Source of the DNA: Acanthornis magna
Lineage: Eukaryota > Chordata > Aves > Passeriformes > Acanthizidae
Direction: 5' to 3'
Assembly (NCBI GenBank): GCA_036785705.1
Contig: JAWUZG010000056.1
Span: forward strand, 1,737,001 to 1,801,000
Length of the DNA stretch: 64,000 nucleotides
Below, one piece after another: positions 25,501 to 40,500 of this stretch (position 1 is its first letter; every line of letters starts with the position of its first letter). The translations under genes were made by a program, and so were the position numbers. Under the pieces are notes generated by a model that made no database searches, was not told where the DNA came from, and was given only the letters and a program-made list of their open reading frames with translations.

Positions 25501-28500
25501 AGTGACTGTTGCTGTGAAGGTGAGAACAGAATTGGGGAGATGTTTATTTGTTTCTAAAGGCCACTTTAAAGCCTCTACTTATTTCTAATCAATGAGCCAT
25601 TGCAAGATTTTATATCTTCAGCACTCCTTCAGTGCAGAGTTCCTGTTAAAAAGGCAGCCCGGCCAGCTGTAATGTGTTGTCACTACATTTAATGGTGGCG
25701 ATGTATGTACACCAAGCCAAGGAGGAGCTGCTCTGCTTTAACACACCCACTGATGACCTTGGGTACAGCCTGACTCGCTCCCAAAGCTCCGTAGTGAATT
25801 TAAATTGTTGCTGCAGGGTGTGAGCAACCTCTTTTTTCAGGTCTACTTAGGTATAACTGGAGGTTCTGTTGTAAGTTTGGGGACATCCTTGTCAAGCTGT
25901 GTCCAGCAAATACCCACAAAGTGTCGCCCGTGCTGACTCCCGGGTGCTTCACCCTTGAGAAGTGGGAACAGACTCTGACCCACCTTTTTCGGCATGTAAA
26001 ATACCCCAAGTGGTAGAATGAAAATTAGCATCAACCAGAATTAGGTTAAGGGGACAATACTGTGTTGAAGGTTTTTTCTGAACACAGCTTCTTTGGTTTT
26101 CACTGGTTGATGGGCAGCTGAGTTGATTTTAAAACTACTGCTGTCTACAAGGGTTAGTCTTGTTCTGCCTTTATTGATTAATTTAATAGAAAATTTTAAC
26201 CCCCATTTTCTTGCGCTGCTGTTGCAACTGTTTCAGATACCTCAAGGAGCTGACTGTGAAAACATTTATATTTTCAAACACTTCATTCCCCTGAATCTCA
26301 CTATACATTCGTAAGTGTTAATGCTTATGCAAGGGACATGAGTGGGCGGTGGGCTTCAAATTTCTGCAGGGACATATCAACAGTCTGGGTTTAGCCTGGA
26401 TTAAAGTGACACAGAACCACAGCCTTAATCCCTGAATGTTGTACATGAAGCATAAACATATATCAGTACCTGTGGGGACAGAGCATTGTCAGTAAATGAA
26501 ATTTGCTGTTGAAATTATCACTACATTCCCTCCCACACTCTCTTGTGGCACAGAAGACACTGCCAATTTTTCCTCTCCTACTTCTATGTGAAGTAGTTAA
26601 GGAATCCTGGTGCCAAACAGAGCACATCCAGGAATGGGAAAATGTTTCTGTATCCAGAAGAATCTTTTAAAGCAAATATAATGGCAGGATCTGTGGTAGT
26701 CGCTAGCGCAAAGATAGAGAGACTGGTCTTGGGCTTCTGAATATACCTAATGGTCTCTGTATGATAATAGGAGCTTTTCCAAATCTGTGTGTGTTCAGAC
26801 AGCACTGCAAAACCTAGCATTGCCTCTCTGACAAGACATAAATGTTTCTGTGTCTAGGAAAGACAGAGAAAACAGCTTTAGGTTGTTTTCAGATATGCTT
26901 CTTGTGAGTGGCATGCTGAGTAAAAGGACAAAAAGGCTTTCCTCTAGGTTGCAATTACTCTGATGTGTTCAGGTCATCTGAAGAGCTTTCTGCTTCTACA
27001 GGAGAAAAACAGGAGAAATATTAGAGCCTTTACCAGAGCTTTGTTTCTTCTCTATTTGCAGTTAGTAATTAATGTTATTGAGAGATGTGAGAGAACAGTC
27101 AGTAATGAGAGCAGCATTTGGGAAGTGATTACTGAGTCTGACTCACAGGATTTGTCATAGTGCACAACACTCCAAGGTGTAGTGAGGTATTGCATAAAGG
27201 CAGGAGGATTATGGGTGTAAATAACCCCGGAGCTTTACATGGTGTTACAGAGTAATTGATCAGACATGCATTGTTTCCTTGCCAGAAAGTACTCACCCAA
27301 TGTAACAAGTTGTTCAACTAAAAGGGAGTGTTGGTGGACTCCTACAAAAGGGAGTGTGTTCCTTGAGACAGGTGGCTTCCTTGGACTCTTGTTAAGAGAC
27401 TGAGGCAGGTTGGGTTTTTTAACCTGTTTTCTGCAAAATCCAGCGTTTGATAGACTGTCAGTCCGGTTAATTACAAAACAAGTAACTTGTTAGTTACAAA
27501 ACTAAGTAACCTTTCCCCGTAAAGTCCTTCCAGTGAAAAAAAGGTTTTACTGGTTGTTTTTGGTTTTTTGGGTTTTTTTTTTTTTTTTTTTTTTTGGTTG
27601 GTTGGTTAGTATTTTTTGTTTGTTTGTTTTTATTATAAAGGATAATGGAGCAACATATTATATGTGGGGTGTAGGGAAATCTTATGGCCCTTTTCACTGT
27701 CATAAATGCTAATTATGCCATGCAATAGTGCTATTAAAAATAGAGTTGCTGGATCCTTGCAGATAACAGCATGTGGAAGATATATTTTATTGCTGTAATT
27801 TAGTTTGCAGGAGTTATATCAAAGCCACTTCCTACAGACTCATTTGGATGCTTTAGTGTGAAATCCACTCAGGTGGAAAGCTCTTACATCTACAAATCTT
27901 TGACCGATTATGGTGAATTAATGGCAGAGTTGGTTGGGAGGAAAACAGGATATGAGAGCTGCTCTCAAATCTGCAGTTAATTATCTGCATGTTTGTGTCC
28001 AGCACCTGCCTTCCAGAGAATTGTAGCAGAGTCTAGTCTAGAGCAGGAAAACGGATCCTTCTTTCAGCTACTGAAGGGTATGGCTGAACTTCAGTATAAA
28101 TAGATGGTAATTTCTGTGGACAAGATGGTGAATTTTCTCAACAAGAAATGATAGGTTTACTTTTCACTGATATTGCATATTATAAAGAGGCAAGTCTAAT
28201 ATTAGAGAAAGCAGAGAAGCAGATCTTGGCAGTTAAAATAAGCAGGGATTGTCAGCTCCTGAATTTTGAAGTGTTGCCCACATTAGTCAAGTTGTGCCAA
28301 TGATGAGTGCTTAATTTTCTTGAAGACTAGAACACCATTTCAGTATTCTGGCTTTTAAAAAAGAAGGTAATCCTTAGATGGATATTTGACTTGAAAGGTT
28401 TGCTTTCTTTCAAGTGCTTTTAAGCTGCTTCTTCTGTTGTATTTAGAGGCATCTTTGTAGCTTCTGTTTACAATGGAGAAATCAGTTGCTGAGGAGGGAA

Positions 28501-31500
28501 ATGGCTATTGCATCTTGAATTACACAGTATTTATGAAATGTCAGGATGAGTTGTGGTGAGCAGCTGAAATGTGCTTAGATCAGTGGATATTCAATTTCCG
28601 GTATGGCACAAAATATTGCTGTGAAGTGGGAAGGCATCAGTTTCCTAAGATGCAGAAAAAATGTGTTTCTTATTTTTGTATCATGTGATCTTTGTGGCAT
28701 ATCATAATCATAAGAAAAGAGATGACGGTAGATTATTTTCTCCTAGTTTTTGAGTTATTTATACACAGGAATCTGAAGTAGTTCAGATGGTTCAGTTGGT
28801 TGTGGGGCTGACTGAGAGGCTGCTGCAGCTGAAGCTGGGGAGGTAAAGGGGTTGCTGAGGCATTGCTTCCTGTATTACTGCCTTGTTTATGTTCTGCTGT
28901 ATAAAACATGGTAATCTCTATATGTAAGTGTTAGCATACCTAGTGAGCAGGCAGGATTTTTCCTTGAAAAGAAAATAAGTCACAAAATACAGCTTTTTAA
29001 TATATACAAGCGATACGTGTGACCTACTGAGAGATCAGAATGCTCTGTGTTAATACATAGGACAATGACAAAGGGGTCACTTTCTGCCCTAAGGAGTTTA
29101 TGAATTAGGTGTAAGACTAAACTCCCACATATGATAAGAATTGCTTTTTATAGTACATGCCTTGGTTCAGGCCTTCTGTACACATACCTGGGCAGTGCCT
29201 AAATGTTCCAGACACATAATGTGAAACACTGCTGACTTACACACCTCAGTTAAAGCATGAGTGTTGGTAGCAGTTATGCTGGATACTGCATCAAAGCCCT
29301 CTTTTTTTCATAAAGATGGGAATTTGGTGGGCTCAGACTTGTGCACTAAAAGCAATGATTAGAGCTGCAAGACAAATTTGTGTCTGATTACTGTCTGAAT
29401 GGAATTGGTTATTTAAAATTGGTCATTGGCTGTTTGTTTCTGCTTGTTTACAGGTTGCACGGCCGATACTATGAAATGGCACCAAACGTTGTGCCCATGG
29501 ACTATACAAAGGACCCAGATGTTAAACTACCTATGCAGCTTATAATAAACATGCCTGAGCTAAAGGTATCACTTCTGACTGCTTTCAAACTGTATCTTAA
29601 CTTCTGTAGCTCATCTGCCTGAATTTTGCCAAGTTTGATATCCAGAAGCACTGTGGCATGCTGAGGTCTTCCCCTTCCTGTTACTGTTCAAGGGCAAAAC
29701 CAACCCCAGAAACTGGAAAATATTCAGGTGAATGTCTTTCTTGCAGAGATTGTTGGGGTAGATGTTAAAGGAAATGAACAGGAAATAAAATTTCATATAA
29801 ATGGAAGCATTAAACACATACGAGCATTTAATTCAATAGAAGACCTTGAAAAATTTTTATCCTTCAGTTATTCTTCAGACTCTGATTTATCAAATTACTA
29901 TGCACAGTTTGTATTTCTGAAGAAACTGAGAAATAATTGACAATTCTTTTTCACTGTAAGCATGGGCTTCTTCAGCTAAACAGGTTTATGCTTTTTCTAT
30001 CAGTATTCAGGCATCAGTATTCCTTAGGGTTTGTGTTGTCTCTGAGATCTTGATAGTGCAATATGAAGTCCTCAGGCACAGTTCTGTGACTCCTCAGAGT
30101 TTAGCTGCCCAATGGCTATGAGTTGCTTTGTGACAAATCAAGGCTAAGTTTAGAATAGAAAGTGAGAAATTAGGATCTCACAGAGTCTTTTTGGCTTCAG
30201 TGATACAGGATTGAACACTTAAGGAACAGCTCATTCTATGAGAACAATAGAGATGGAAGGCCTGGTACTAAAGCTGACATGCAAACCAGAAATTTTATAC
30301 TGGATCACACTGAGATTGAGCTACAGGGCATCTCTTGCTAGCTTAGCAAACTTAGGTGGTAATAATAGACTTCCTAAGAGACTTCCATATATAGGGTGGA
30401 TCATAATCTATCTTCTTGCACCACAAGTCTATGAGGCTTTCTGACCCTGCTTTAGAAGATGTCTCCAGGGTAATGGAACTTGACTTTGTAAAAATAACAG
30501 GACAAATTCAGTGCTGAATTTTATAAAAATTCTCTCTCAGGTCTCATAAGTCTGTGGAATAACCTTAGAAATACTGGTGTCAAACCACTCGTTTTATTTC
30601 AGGAATTCTAGGAGCTCACAGAGAAAAGTGCTTTCAATAGCTACTGAGCTTGTTTACAGTAAAATAACTGTAAGAGTAGACTAGGTCTTATTCCATAACT
30701 CTTTAGACTCTTTCTTTTGACACTAAAAGATATTAAAATACCTGGGATCTTTTTTATAAACTGGGGTCCATCTTGGTCATGAAGCATGCAGATGGGGGTG
30801 AGGGGGAGAAAGTCTTTCCCCAAGAGTTCAGTTTTGAAGCAGCCTAGGTACTAACTCCAGCTCATACACTAAGAAAAAAATCTTCGACTTTTGCAACTTG
30901 ACCAGACTAACAAATCATTATGGTGTTTTCTTTCTTCAGTAAATTTTCATCAAGGTGAAGACAAAGCCAACATTTACATCTTAAAATAGAAATAAATTAC
31001 CTAAATGTCTATTGAATTCTAATAAAATTAGTGCTAATTTCAATGCACCTGGCTTTTTTCATATACACATTACATTTCTAGTTACTGGCAATGTTGAGCT
31101 CAATACCACTACAGGTTCTGACAAACGGATAGAATCAATAATGCACTTTTCTAAATTAGATTCTGCTACAGTAAAGAAAGATCTTTACCTCATGCATTAA
31201 TGTTTTGAGCCAGGATTTTTATGTTTCAAGGAAAAAAATGCTGATGGCCATTCACTTTAATTGGTAATGAATTATTCACTAGCTTCTGATTCTTAAAAGT
31301 TGAAAGTCAGGACAAGAAATAAATAAATAAAGAAGGGGAAGGTACTTTAAGTTGATTAGGTCTACCATTACACTGAAGTGAACAGAGCTACTTTACTCCA
31401 TCAGTTTCATTGCAGTCTCTGTTCTCTAATTTTGACAACCTTGGTTACACAGGCACCAAGTCTAATAGATTAACTTTGGGGCATCTGGACACCTGTGAGA

Positions 31501-34500
31501 TTGCAGTAATTAATATTGCAAAACTGTAGCCATGATCTGGACTGTTCAGTGTGGGACCAGGGAGAAAGCAAAAGTGGTACTTTTTCAAATTAAAGCTGAT
31601 TTCACTGACATTATCCCTGTCATTTCCACAGCACTGCCTGTGGGAATGTAACTCAGTGACGGAGAGCCCTGTGATTGGTGGCAGTGTGTGGGTGTCCCTA
31701 CCCAGATCCCAAAGTCCCTGACTCTTCCCCTGGAGTGTGGGCCCTCTGTGGGTATCGCAGTGCAGAGCAATCCATCTCTTGGGAGTTGGTCATCAAAGGG
31801 CTCCGGCAGGGGAACCATTCTTGTTTCACTCACTTTACAGTCTGTTGCTTTCTGGGTTTTGGCTCACACAGGAACTTCTTTGATCCTCACAGGCCTTCTC
31901 GTTAGCTGCAATGGGGAGTGAGGTATTTCAGGAATCCCCTGTGAAACAGGCGAGGAAGCAGACACAGGAATCACTCAGGAGCCAGAAAGGGCACACAGGG
32001 AACAGCCAATCCATTGTGCATTTCAGAACCAATGTTAGCACCCTGGTTTTAGTAAGTTTAAAAATGAAAGCATATGAGTTGCTTAAAAATAAAAATACTT
32101 TCTACAGTGTTAATAGGATGAGATTTTAGAAGTGATTTCAGTGAGTCTTCATGTTCAAAGCTTTCCATATAATGGGCAATGACACCTGAGAGAGCAGGGC
32201 GCTATTCTTCCCAAGCCCCAGCCCTGCTCTGGCCAATCTTTGCCTCCAGCTCCTCTCAACATCCTTCTCTGCATTCTGTAAGTTGTTTCTAGTTATGATG
32301 GGATGTTTTACTCCCTTCAGACCACTCTCCTTGCTTCTCTGAAGTTCCTTTTTATCTGAGTGTCTCAACTGAGTGTGCTCCAAGTGTCATAAGCAAGGGT
32401 TGTTTTCTCTCTGTCGAGCCCCAGACCTGCACCTCCCTGATGGTCTGCAGCATTTTCTGTGCAGTTCCCTGTCACAGTTAGGAATAAGTTCTTGTCACAA
32501 TGCCTTAGCTTCCCATGATGTACTGTTAAGTTCTGTAATATTTAATCAACTCTGTATATAGCCAGAATCACTGGTTGTTTGGCTTCAGTAAAGAGCCATC
32601 GCTGAATTTACAGTTCTGCTTTCTAACTGAATGAAATGCTTTTTTTTATTAAGACATAAAAAGATCAATTTAGCAGGATCTTAGCCTTGGTTTCTGCATG
32701 AATTTCTTAAACAGTACCCTGCCGGCACTGCAGAGTAGTTTGATGACATTGATATAATCACAGACACATAAAATCCAAGTTACTGATTTTTATGAAGAAG
32801 AAAAAACCCTAAAAAGAAACTTCCTTTTATCTGCTCTAGGGACAATTTGCTGTTGCACTTATTATGCTTCCCTCCTAAAGCACCACTCTTTCCTATGGAG
32901 CTTTGGTAATGAACAATTTAGCCATTTTTATAGTAATGTTTGTCTGATAGCAGTTAATTTTTTCTTCTTTTTTTTTTTTTTTTTCTAATAACACCTGAAA
33001 TTTGAGAAAGGCTAGCTTTTTATCATTTCTGAAAAGGTCCCAATTAAAGCATCCATAGGGATTCTGACTTGCAATAGTCTGCCAAACAGACTGCTTTGTG
33101 CTTTTAAATATATTCTCTAAAGTCAGTGGGGACTTAAATTCAAATACAAAAGGGAAAATTATCATAGTGTTTCTGTGGATATGAAAATTAAGAAGCATTT
33201 TGTAATGACTCTCTAGTATTTCCAACTTTATTATCTTTGAACTTCACTTGCAACCTCTTATTTCCAAAATGCAGCCAGCTTGTGGGAATAAGATTGGAGG
33301 CTTGAAATTAATTCCTCAAGCTACAAAACAGATAAGGCAAAAGGCCCCCACAGTGCTTTCCTCGCATCTGTGATGGAAACCAGAGGACAGGGGAATGTAA
33401 CAGGTGACTTGGTAAGATTCAGCTGCAATCTCAGGAATAAACTGTATAATACTGTGTTAGAGGACTAATGGTTATGTTTTATTGTAAGGTGTTATAAGTC
33501 TGTATGTTGGAATAGATGCTGTGTGAGATTTAAGAATGCATAGAAGCAATTATCTGAGTAGAAGAACTGATCCTTACAAAGATGGATGGCACATTTAGGG
33601 TTCTCTCAAGCCACTACTGCAACATCAGTCTGCAGAACAGCAGGTTTTTTTCAGTTGTAGCAATTCTTTGTTGTTTCTGTGTCCCCTTTAGATTTTATTG
33701 TGTGAGTACGGAAAAAGGTTTTTAACAAGGCAAGTTTCTGGTTTTAAAGGGATTCTGTTTTTCAAAAACTAATGCTTAAGGGAAAGCAATCTAGGAAAGA
33801 ACAGTATCATTTTCCCCTTTATTCCCTTCCCCCATGGCTCTTCCTTTAAATATGATGGAACCCTAATCTGTGCTCTTTAGAGTGGAGGTAATGAAATTAC
33901 AGAAAGGATGTGAAAAGTATCTGTGAAGGTAAGCTAATACTTTCCATTGTGTAAGCCACAGATATACTGCCTGAAGACACATAATATGAGAAAGTTAAAG
34001 GAAAGAAATCAATATGAGGAAAGATTTTATTTTTCATTTTGGTTTTAGAGATCCATTTGGCAAAGAGTTACTTAAGAAGTATGCTTAGGTCCATTTAATT
34101 CATTCTTAATTCATCTGGAATTTCAAGATCTCTGACATGCCAAATAAGTAACTCATCTTATGCCACTGCCATATGCTTATTGAGTCAGTGAGATCCTGCC
34201 CTAGCCTTTCTAATGCACAAAGTCCCAGATTTGATATTCACTGCTGATAGGGATATTTGCATCTTTGTGCTCCTGGTTTGTTACCCAATGCTGCCTCTAA
34301 GATGTCAGTTTGCTAGTGTTACCGTGACACATAGTTCTGATCAGGTTAGTTCCAGAGAAAACTATACAGCATTTTAGAAATGAAAAATTAATTTCTAACG
34401 TGTTTTGATGTCCATTCTGATGGCTGGCATTTTTAAATATTAAACATTTAACATATCCACCATTTTTTGGTGTGCTTTTAGGAAGAAAGGGGGCTTTTTC

Positions 34501-37500
34501 ATATATTTCAGCCCAAATGAATCTTGATTTGGCTTATTTATAAACTGGCAGTTTGAAACAATAGAACCAATTGCTCTTCCCTGCGTGTCTCTATGTGTGT
34601 ATCCCACAATCAGGTAAATGTGTATTCCACAAACATTTCCAGGCACATTTCCAGGCAGTTAAGTGAGGTACTTTAACCTGAGCAGAACCCACAGATGCAT
34701 ACCTGCTCTACCTACACATTATTCACAAGACATGAGTGATCAGTACATATCCTTTTACAATGAGGCTCTCTCAGCCATCTGCCTGGTTCTGGGGTGTTGG
34801 TTTTCATTTTGAGACTCTGGAGAGATGTGACCCTGCTGCTTTTTGAGGTTGCTGTCTTTTTATTTTCAGGAATCCCTCTTTTCTATTCTGTTTAATTTTG
34901 TTCTATCTGGCCTGGTTTTGTCTTCATCTGAACAGTGAACTCATTAATCTCCTACCCTTTGAAATCTGTAGGCCTGTTCCGTGTTGTGGAATTCCTTCAG
35001 TCATCAAACCCTGCAGGAAAATTTTATTTAGTATTGACTACTTTAATGGGCTGTCATTTGAGCCCAAGGCTCTGTGGTCCCTACTTCACCTGTCCATTGA
35101 AACAGCCTTGTTCCTGGTTATTTATTTTTTAAGTCTTCACAGTTATGCCAAAAATGTATTCCATAGATGCTTTTGTTCTATGTGTGAATTATCAAAAAAG
35201 AATTCAAGTAAACTAAAAAATAACATTTTTTGGTCGTTCATCTGTCAAATATAGCTGTTACTTGAAATTTCATTTAAAATTATTGTATGATTTATGAATA
35301 CCTGTTAGATAATTAAACTTAGAGGAAAAAATATTAGATGAATATGTGACTGAACTTCTGAGCTTTCACAATACTGCTTCTTTTAAAGCCAAACAAAATG
35401 CTGCATACATATTAAAAATAATGAACTTAAATAGTGCCACCACCACAACTGTTTACATTTATAGATCAATATGTAAATCAATGTCTTGGCTTTAGTTAAG
35501 ATTTGTAGCACAGCTTTGATGAGATACTGCTCACTGCCTAGGTGATCTTTGTGCACTGTTCATATTCGATGGAATTGAATTGATTTTCCAAATTTTATAC
35601 AGCTATGAATTTGTGTTGGGGTTCTTTATAGCTGTGAGCAGGATGTTGGGATTTTACTCTAAAAACATTTGTTTTATATTTCAGAGAAATAAAGCAACTT
35701 TTCTTCTGTTTGCTTGTGTTTATGGTTTTAGAGTGTTGTCTTATTCTAGGGTGCTAGAAATGATCTCTCACAGGTTGGGCATTGATGCGTATCAGAGCAA
35801 AAATAAAAGCCTGAAGTGGTACTATTCAGCAGCAAGGACTGCTGAAACTTCCTGCCAAAGCACACAAATATAAATTTTTTTATGCATTTTGGGGAAAATA
35901 AAGAAAAAATTGTCTTCAAAGAGCCAACCATGAAATCTAATACTCATTATCAGGGAGTCCGTGGGTTTTTTATCTTCCAAATACCAATCTATACATGTTT
36001 TTCACAGGAAAATCCCTTCAAAGAAAGGATTGTGGAGTCTTTCTCAGAAGATGGAGAGGGAAGCCTGAGCTTCAATGACTTTGTGGATATGTTCTCAGTG
36101 CTCAGTGAAATGGCTCCCCGAGAGCTTAAAGCAATCTATGCCTTTAAGATCTACGGTACTGTATGGGAGTGCTTTGAGGTGCTTTTTGTGTTTGGAGTAA
36201 ACGAGTGGGACACTTGGTGATCCTTGGTTCTTCTGTTGTTTAGATTTTAACACAGATAACTTCATTTGTAAAGAAGACTTGGAAAAAACCCTCAACAAGC
36301 TGACCCGGGAAGAGCTGACAGCAGAAGAAATCACTCTGGTTTGTGAGAAAGTGATAGAAGAAGCTGACATGGATGGTGATGGGAAATTAGGATTTGCAGA
36401 TTTTGAAAACATGATTTCCAAGGCACCAGACTTTCTCAGGTATTATACTAAGAAAAAGAGAGTCTCTTGTATACTTCCAGGTATTTTTTTAGGATATCAC
36501 TGTGCAGTGTAACACAAGAAGTATCAGACATAAGTATTTTACTAGAGAACTGACTAGAGGATGACTTCTTACCTAGCTCAGTTTACTTTTCTAGGGCATA
36601 TTCCAGTTCTCTCCTAATTGAAGACTAAGAGCTCAATGACTTTTAATTATCACCTTCCCTGCCCCTCCATCCCTGTTGTTGTGGGTTCAGTAAAACATTT
36701 TGAACTATTATCAGCTCAAATTCATATTTTTCTTAAGCCTATAGCAAGGACCCCTGCTGTCTGCACAGCAATGTGTGTAAATATTGTATGCATGTTATAA
36801 TACACATGGAAACCAATCTTTTTGCTGCGAAAGTCAGAGTGTTTCTTGAAGAACTTTTAAGTGTCCTGAAGAACACAACATTATTTCCTTCATGAATGAA
36901 ATTTCTGAGGAAAGCTATTAAAGCAATTCTACAGTAAAGCAGGAGTGCATGATTCCTGTGAACCTTGAGAAACATCAGCTTCTGGAGAGGAGACACTCAA
37001 AGTTAATGAGAATGTCTTTTATACATTTCAGGTATTCCTTGACTAATCAAGTGTATCAATGGAAACCCTTTTAGAACAAGATACATATCATCATTATGGT
37101 GAGGCTCAGCTCAGTAGGTACTCTAGTATTTTGTTTACAGATATTTCCAGCTAAGAAAACATTTCCTTTATACTGCTATCCATATAGAAGCTGCTGGGGT
37201 CAGGTAGGGTTTCCTTTAATCAATCAAAAGGCTGTGCTTCAGTGATTAAATGTGAAGAATTGAAGGCAGTTCTGAAGATTCAGCAGAAGCTGTCGTTTCA
37301 GAAGTTTCCTGTGCCATGACTGACTTTACTGCTGTGTGGTAGAGGATTGCAATCTGCTGACTGAGAGTTCCAAGCTGAGGATGCTGTGCAGTCCAGTCAT
37401 TTCCTGAGAAAGGTGCAGAGAGGAGTGTTTGCCAGTGCAGCCTTTGGAATGACCGTCACAATTCTTCTTTTCCAGTTTTGTGATGATTTGGGAAGATGAG

Positions 37501-40500
37501 GAAATGAGTGAAAATCATCGAGTGCTCGGTATTCAGCAGGGCAAGCTGATGAGTAAAAAGAGGGATGAAGTGAGAAGTGAAGTATTATAGATTAGGTAAA
37601 AGTAAGTGGAGAATACCAATAAAATCAAAGGATGAGGCTACCAAGTATTGGAAGACTGAGCATCCAGCTGCGCAGTTTGAACACATGTACTTGGATCCAT
37701 GTTTGTGACAAGATATCTCCTCCATGTTTAAGATGACAATGTGCATATTTAAGGCAGATGCTTTGCACCCCTGGCTTCAAGAGAAATCGTAACTTTCCCT
37801 TCCTTACAGGTTCAGGAGTTTGGCTGGGTCATGGGAATCATCTCTGAAGTCCTCAGGCTCCTGATGACCTAAAAAAGGATCTCCTTCCTCCTGTTAACCA
37901 AAACACTGGTTTAGAGCCTCTGACAGGGCATTTTCTATTTGAATAGCAGCTTCTATGTGGATAACATTACAAAGAAGAACATTTCTTATCTGGAAATACA
38001 TGTAAAGAAAATATTAGAATTCTCTGAAGAGTGCTGTTTCTCATGGTTCAGCATCATCTTTGAAGCTGATGCCTTAATAATTTCTGTTTTTTTACTCTTC
38101 ATTTATCTGTGACTTGATGTAGTTTTGTAACTTCTTACAAAGTGCCAAAAGCCTCTCTTCCCAGCAGCTTTAGCCAAAACAGGCCTCTCTGAATACAGAT
38201 TCAAGGACGTTTTTGTTACCCTAGAGCCCAAAAATACATAAACAACTGTGGTATTTGGGGATTGCGCCCGCGGTGGTTAGCATCATCACCTGAGGGTGTG
38301 ATTGCAGGATTAGGGGCCAATATGCTAATGGGACAGAACTCATAAAAGGTGAAGGGCTCATGACCAGGCATCCATTTTGGATGTAGTCCCTGAGGGGGCC
38401 TTTTGCTTGCCCGAATGTACCTTGAAGGGCTTGAATAAATTTGTCCACATTTTATACTCTTAATTTGTTTTGGCCTCTGTTTCAGGTAGCCTGCTTCTAG
38501 GCATCAAAGCTATATTGGAAAATGAGAGTGTAATGGAAAAAAATCTCAGAATTGAGAAGGGAATGTGTAGGTTCTCTTGTTTGGTTTCTGTTTCAACCAG
38601 AGTTAACAGCTGCGGGAAAAGAAAGTAACAGGGTCATGAGACCACTTTTATTCAAGTCAATCTGTATGGAAGATTTGATACCTTTGCCTTACTGTGGTTT
38701 ACTGTTCTTTTAATCTGTAAAGGTATTTTATTTTTTTGGGACATTGTTAGTCCTATTTTTCCTGTATGCACTGCATTACAGACTGACATATTCGTAATAT
38801 TGAACTTCCTGTTCTGACCAAATTAATCTGATTTTTAAAATACTATGTAAATGTTGCATTCTAAAGAGAGAGAGAGTTATTTGACTTTTGGAATGGAATT
38901 CATTGAGGTTTAATGCCACAATAGATACACCGAAGTCTGACTGGGGACTGAACCTATACAAGCACTTTGGCAGAAGCCAGTGCCTGCTGGCATGTGACAG
39001 ACTTTGTGACATGGGACAAGAGTGCAATTCCTGTAGCTGATCTCTCACCACAAAAAAAACCCAGTTCCTCTTCATTAAGTTCAATTGTCCCATAACAGTC
39101 TTGGACACATTACCTATTCATTTACTGAACCAATGCTTTCTTACATCTTTCTGAATTAATCTCTAGCTCTTTTCCCAGCCTCTCATTTTCTTCTCTTCTG
39201 AGTCTTCAGCTGTAATGTCATCTTAAGTGATGGCCTTGGGCTGTGTGCAGCCAAAGGGCAGGCAGGGCTGTGCAGCTTCCCTGGGTAATCTAATACAGAG
39301 CATGCAAAGCACAGGAAGTGTCTTAATAGCAGATCACCAACCCTATATGCCAGTGGTAAGCTGAACTAGCTTCTTACTATTGCAAAAAGATATAAAAACG
39401 TGTTTTCACCATGCCCATTTGAAATCTTAAGCAGACACATGGAAGAAATACCAACCTATCAATGTCCATAGACAGTAATATTTTAATTTTGTTTTGTATA
39501 TCTCCACTTTTTATGCCCAATTGAATGTATTCCAGAATCTAAATTCAAAGAAGCCCAAGAGTCTCATGATTTACACTTTCAGGTGCTCAACAGCTGTGAA
39601 AATGGAACACCTAGGAACCAAAGCAATAGCCACATTGAACATGATTGCCAGTGAGCAATTGGAGATGTTGCGTAACTGCAGTTTGCAGGGGGTTTGCTGT
39701 GAAGCCATGGGCAGTCAATATTTTTCATCCTGGCACCTGGTATGTGAGCCTTTTGAAAATGCTGAATAACTTACAAGGCCCTTGATGACTTTCATCTGTA
39801 GTAAAGGATTTCTTACTCTGTTCTTTGCCTTTTTGCCCCACCAAAAGCCATCTCTTTATATCATAGAGGGAGGAAATGTAGGATTCCCGGCAGTTCAGTT
39901 TTATCCCTGGCTCTGCCCTGGCTTGAACAGGTGATCTGTACTAAGCCATAGAACACTTTGTTCTCTCTGCTCTGTTATGTGGGACCAGGGCTCACGTGAC
40001 TTCAGACAAACATTGAGAACTTTCATCCAGCTGTAAATCACCATCAACATTAACATGAGATTTGGAGTTATTGAGGAGGAATATCTTCTTTACTCTGTGG
40101 AAAACCTTTGAAGGCCAGATTCTTACGGCAATGTACACTCTGGTTTTGAAGCATGTTTTTCACATGTTGGTTTTGTTTTTAAACTGTCATATTATCATGC
40201 CTACTTAACATGCACACCAGGCATTAACTTTGGCACCAGGATCCAGGCTTTGACCTGGTATGAGCTGAAGATCCTCCATTGTACATTGACTGATTTTCCT
40301 TATCTCATCACTCCTTTCTCCAACCTTTACTTAATGACCCTGTGTAGGTTTAATCTCCTACAGACAGCCTTTGCCAGCTTTGCGCTGCTGTCAGGCAAAT
40401 GAAGATGCAGTAAAGTCTGTTGCTTGATTTGCACTGCTGTCGTTGAGGAATTTTTTCCAGACTAGAAGAAAACACTGTTAATCATTAACCAGGGAAGATC

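Larger units (their letters stand above)
20058..29453 (+). other. CIB2: CIB2 intron 2
   Basis: About 9.4 kb. It contains a CR1 copy at about 23410-23842 and a T tract at 27573-27595 followed by GGTT and TTTG simple repeats. GC-richer patches near 24.7-25.1 and 25.2-25.35 kb show no recognised repeat or gene. Confidence 0.85.

Noticed and set aside
37990..38080. Possible CIB2 final exon after TTCAG at 38050
   Set aside because: The translation does not give the conserved STFHIRI end, whereas the exon at 42192 gives it exactly and in phase.
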